Positions 4,806 through 7,139 of a stretch of DNA of 7,139 nucleotides are shown one piece after another (positions within the stretch are counted from its first letter, which is position 1; each line of letters starts with the position of its first letter). Below the pieces are notes generated by a model. That model was not told the origin of the DNA. It did not search any database and saw only the letters and a list, made by a program, of their open reading frames with translations. The stretch is taken from the NCBI GenBank assembly GCA_012719115.1, contig JAAYAZ010000214.1, positions 1-7,139 on the forward strand, in the 5' to 3' direction. The position numbers and the translations under genes were made by a program. The stretch comes from Dehalococcoidales bacterium. Its GTDB lineage: Bacteria; Chloroflexota; Dehalococcoidia; Dehalococcoidales; UBA5627.

Positions 4806-5606
4806 TTATCCTCCCAGTTCCTTTGCTCTGTTGTAGGCGGCTGTAACCGCTTCCTCTACAAGTCCGATAAGATTGCCGTTGGCAAAAACGGTTAATGCGG
4901 CAGCCGTGGTGCCGCCGGGTGATGTTACCATTTCCCGCAGCTTGTCCAGCGGTTGGTCGGAACTCAAAACATATTTTATTGAACCTATCATCAGCTGCAT
5001 TACCATTTCATTGGCTTTATCGTGCGGCAAACCGAGGCGTTCGGCAGCCTGTATCAGGGATTCCATAAAAAGAAAAACGTAAGCGGGTCCGCTGCCGCTG
5101 ATTGCCGTCGCCATATCGATGCTGTCTTCATCGGAAACAAAAATTTCTTTGCCCATAGCTTCAAGGATGGTCCTTGTCTGTGCCATCTGCTGTCCGTCGA
5201 CAGCTTCCGTGGCGGTCCATACCGTCATTCCGTAACCTATTTGAGCCGGCGTGTTTGGCATAGCCCGTACGATAGCATTGTGTTTCAGTCCGTTTTGCAG
5301 GGTAGCGATGCATTTGCCGGCGATTATTGAAATTACCAATTGACCTTTGCAGAATTTGCCGCCGATTTGTTTCATTGTTTCTTCAAGGCTTTGAGGCTTA
5401 ACGGCAAGTATAACAATATCACTGCGTTTTATTACATCTGCGCTGTTATCGCTGGTGAAAACAGCGAAATCCTTGGCAATAAGTTCTCTGCAATCTTTGT
5501 TTATTTCGCACACGGATATGTTCTCCGGTGTGGATACCTTTTTGGATATAATCGCCGAAAGTATTGCCCGACCCATATTGCCGCAACCTATTAAAGCTAT
5601 CTTCAT
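4806..5606 (-). CDS. proC: Pyrroline-5-carboxylate reductase
   Basis: A 266-residue NAD(P)H-dependent enzyme that reduces 1-pyrroline-5-carboxylate to L-proline, the last step of proline synthesis. The Rossmann nucleotide site is GCGNMG (7-12). VILAVKPQ (65-72) and VRAMPNTPAQIGYG (113-126) are conserved family stretches. SGSGPAYVFLFMESL (170-184) and the ProC signature around MVTSPGGTTAAAL (226-238) build the substrate-binding, dimer-forming C-terminal half. Length and motifs are fully typical. The ATG at 5606 has AAGGGA about six bases upstream. It lies 101 bases downstream of leuS in the same direction, with a palindromic repeat filling most of the gap, and the CvpA-family gene follows closely. 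Co-transcription with leuS is likely but would have to cross the repeat. Confidence 0.97.
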   Translation of the reverse strand: MKIALIGCGNMGRAILSAIISKKVSTPENISVCEINKDCRELIAKDFAVFTSDNSADVIKRSDIVILAVKPQSLEETMKQIGGKFCKGQLVISIIAGKCIATLQNGLKHNAIVRAMPNTPAQIGYGMTVWTATEAVDGQQMAQTRTILEAMGKEIFVSDEDSIDMATAISGSGPAYVFLFMESLIQAAERLGLPHDKANEMVMQLMIGSIKYVLSSDQPLDKLREMVTSPGGTTAAALTVFANGNLIGLVEEAVTAAYNRAKELGG

Positions 5607-5628
5607 TTTAAATCCCTTTCCCTAAATG

Positions 5629-5703
5629 GTCATTCTGAGGCACAGCCGAAGAATCTAAGACTTATCGAATTGCATTCAGATCCTTCACTCCGTTCAGGAT
5701 GAC
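5629..5703. repeat. Dispersed palindromic repeat (GTCATYCTGA...GAAGRATCT type) between leuS and proC
   Basis: A 75-base imperfect palindrome. GTCATTCTGA (5629-5638) pairs with TCAGGATGAC (5694-5703), with a single G-T position. GAAGAATCT (5648-5656) pairs with AGATCCTTC (5678-5686) with one mismatch. The two stems are separated by an internal loop and capped by a 21-base loop. It ends four bases from the leuS stop codon and 22 bases from the proC start. The sequence type looks like a genome-wide intergenic repeat. In RNA it could stabilise the leuS 3' end or lower read-through into proC; that is inference. Confidence 0.65.
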
Positions 5704-5707
5704 AATT

Positions 5708-7139
5708 TTACCTGATAACAAGGTTTATTAATTTCTTAGGAACATAGATTATCTTAACAATCTCTTTACCTTCAAGATAAGCCTTGACCTTGGGTTTTGC
5801 AAGTATGATTTCTTTGGCTTCTTCTTCAGTTATCGAAGCTGAAACCATCTCCTTATCGCGCGTTTTTCCGTTTATCTGTATGATGATGGGAATTTCTTCA
5901 TCCTGTGCCAGCTCTTCATCCCATTCAGGCCATTTCCAGTTATGAATACTGTATTTGTGTCCGGTTTTCTGCCATAACTCTTCGGCAATATGCGGCGCGG
6001 AAGGCGCCAGAAGCAGTAGCAGAATCTTTATAGCCTCCTGCCAGTCTTTTTGTGAAACAGAGCCGTTATCTTTAATCTTACCCAGGTAATTGGTGTATTC
6101 CATCAAGGTGGATATCATTGTGTTGAAGCGTATTTTGTCGATATCATGTGTAACCTTTTTAATGGTCTGATGAGTGATGCGCTGCAGGTTGCGGTATTCT
6201 TCATCATCAACGGAATATGCTGTATAGTATTCTGTTGAGAGTTTCCAGATGCGGTTCAGCCAGCGGTGTATGCCGGCAATGCCGTTATCGTTCCAGTCGC
6301 CTCCCTGTTCCCAGGGCGCAACGAACATCAGATAACAGCGTACCGTATCGGCGCCCATCTTTGAAACGTATGAATCCGGATTTACCACATTGCCGCGTGA
6401 TTTGCTCATCTTTTGCTTGTTGGAAATAACTATTCCCTGATTGAAAAGCTTAATAAAGGGTTCTCCGAAATCAATCAGACCCATATCACGCATTGCCTTG
6501 GTAAAGAATCTGGCATAGAAAAGATGCATTACGGCATGCTCGGCGCCACCTGTATATAAATCTACCGGCATCCAGTATTTAACTGCCTCCGGGTCGAATG
6601 CGCCGCTATCGAAATGTGCATTGGTATAGCGCAGAAAATACCACGATGAGCACATAAAGGTATCCATAGTATCCGTTTCACGTTTAGCCGCACCGCCGCA
6701 CTGCGGGCAGGTGGTATTTACAAAACTCTCGCAGTATTTGAGCGGTGATTCCCCGGTGGGTTTGAATTCGGCATCCTCCGGCAGCTTTACAGGCAGTTCT
6801 TTTTCGGGAACCGGAACGATTCCGCACTTGTCGCAGTAAATCATCGGAATCGGAGCCCCCCAGTACCTCTGGCGGGAAATCAGCCAGTCGCGCAGCTTAT
6901 AACTGACAGTTCTCTTTCCCCAGCCCTTTTCTTCCAAAAGTTCAGCTACTTTGATAATTCCTTCCCGGTTGGGAGTGCCGTCGAAATGCCCTGAATTGAC
7001 CATTGTGCCGTCTTCGATAAAGGCTTCTTCGAGCTCTTCACCTTTCCAGCCGGGCGGCGATATAACAACCTTTATAGGCAGGTTGTATTTTTTAGCAAAA
7101 GCAAAGTCTCTCTCGTCGTGTGCCGGAACAGCCATCACA
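5708..7139 (-). CDS. leuS: Leucyl-tRNA synthetase, C-terminal part (cut by window edge)
   Basis: The last 476 residues of leucyl-tRNA synthetase, a class I enzyme that charges tRNA-Leu; about 340 N-terminal residues, including the HIGH motif, lie beyond the window. The visible part opens at the end of the CP1 editing domain with MAVPAHDERD, whose first Asp belongs to the editing pocket. Next come DWLISRQRYWGAPIP (84-98) and a zinc-type module with CDKC (102-105) and CPQC (144-147). DTMDTFMCSSWYFLRY (156-171) is followed by LYTGGAEHAVMHLFYARFF (194-212) and the catalytic KMSKS loop (243-247), which is intact. The anticodon-binding helical domain contains APSAPHIAEELW (378-389), and the C-terminal domain starts at IIIQINGKTRD (418-428). 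The protein ends normally at a TAA. The GTG at the window edge codes for an internal valine, not a start. It is the upstream gene of a leuS-proC-CvpA block. Confidence 0.97.
   Translation of the reverse strand, partial: VMAVPAHDERDFAFAKKYNLPIKVVISPPGWKGEELEEAFIEDGTMVNSGHFDGTPNREGIIKVAELLEEKGWGKRTVSYKLRDWLISRQRYWGAPIPMIYCDKCGIVPVPEKELPVKLPEDAEFKPTGESPLKYCESFVNTTCPQCGGAAKRETDTMDTFMCSSWYFLRYTNAHFDSGAFDPEAVKYWMPVDLYTGGAEHAVMHLFYARFFTKAMRDMGLIDFGEPFIKLFNQGIVISNKQKMSKSRGNVVNPDSYVSKMGADTVRCYLMFVAPWEQGGDWNDNGIAGIHRWLNRIWKLSTEYYTAYSVDDEEYRNLQRITHQTIKKVTHDIDKIRFNTMISTLMEYTNYLGKIKDNGSVSQKDWQEAIKILLLLLAPSAPHIAEELWQKTGHKYSIHNWKWPEWDEELAQDEEIPIIIQINGKTRDKEMVSASITEEEAKEIILAKPKVKAYLEGKEIVKIIYVPKKLINLVIR

Noticed and set aside
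5022..5330. 102-codon plus-strand open frame, and similar ones at 4617-4895 and 5340-5594
   Set aside because: All antisense to proC or the CvpA gene, whose protein motifs are unambiguous.
7136..7138. GTG near the right edge as a start of leuS
   Set aside because: It encodes the Val just before MAVPAHDERD, in the middle of leucyl-tRNA synthetase; the gene simply continues outside the window.
1..7139. CRISPR array, tRNA, rRNA, defence or toxin-antitoxin operon
   Set aside because: No regularly spaced direct repeats, no tRNA cloverleaf or rRNA stretch, and no toxin or defence domain apart from the lone macro and GIY-YIG proteins, which lack supporting partners.

Overview
The window is about 7.1 kb of ordinary-looking bacterial chromosome with moderate GC content. 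It has tightly packed housekeeping genes, AT-rich intergenic gaps and two families of dispersed palindromic repeat. Two things suggest a Chloroflexota/Dehalococcoidia-like or related anaerobe: a molybdopterin-binding protein of the anaerobe type ending in a Cys cluster plus CPFGK, and the repeat style (GTC-TTTGCGAG...GACGAAGCAATC and GTCATYCTGA...GAAGRATCT). This placement is an inference from protein style and repeats; no rRNA or marker tree is available here.

Left region (1-1971, all genes on the minus strand): a TTG-initiated molybdopterin-binding protein (949-1971) lies upstream of a MoeA-type protein whose N-terminal 99 residues are in the window (1-297). Between them sits a compact unit (424-853): a small GIY-YIG nuclease gene enclosed by two inverted copies of a REP-like repeat. 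The simplest reading is that a single-gene repeat-bounded element inserted between two molybdenum-cofactor genes. This is the most unusual structure in the window.

Middle region (2137-4209, plus strand): a macro-domain ADP-ribose/O-acetyl-ADP-ribose hydrolase-like protein is transcribed divergently from the molybdopterin-binding gene. It is followed by a probable terminator and promoter, then the rsmD-coaD-ferredoxin cluster. rsmD and coaD overlap by 4 bases (TTGA), with coaD starting at TTG behind a strong Shine-Dalgarno sequence. The ferredoxin is a YfhL-like 2[4Fe-4S] protein, a partner commonly found beside coaD in other bacteria.

Right region (4313-7139, minus strand, convergent with the middle block): leuS (5' part outside the window), then proC, then a four-helix CvpA-family membrane protein. 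proC and the CvpA gene are 4 bases apart and probably translationally coupled. A 75-base palindromic repeat sits directly after the leuS stop, between leuS and proC. A small hairpin separates the convergent ferredoxin and CvpA genes.

No rRNA, tRNA, CRISPR array, riboswitch, transposase or phage gene was seen. I do not see a clear new multi-gene system; the GIY-YIG repeat element is the best candidate for something under-described.
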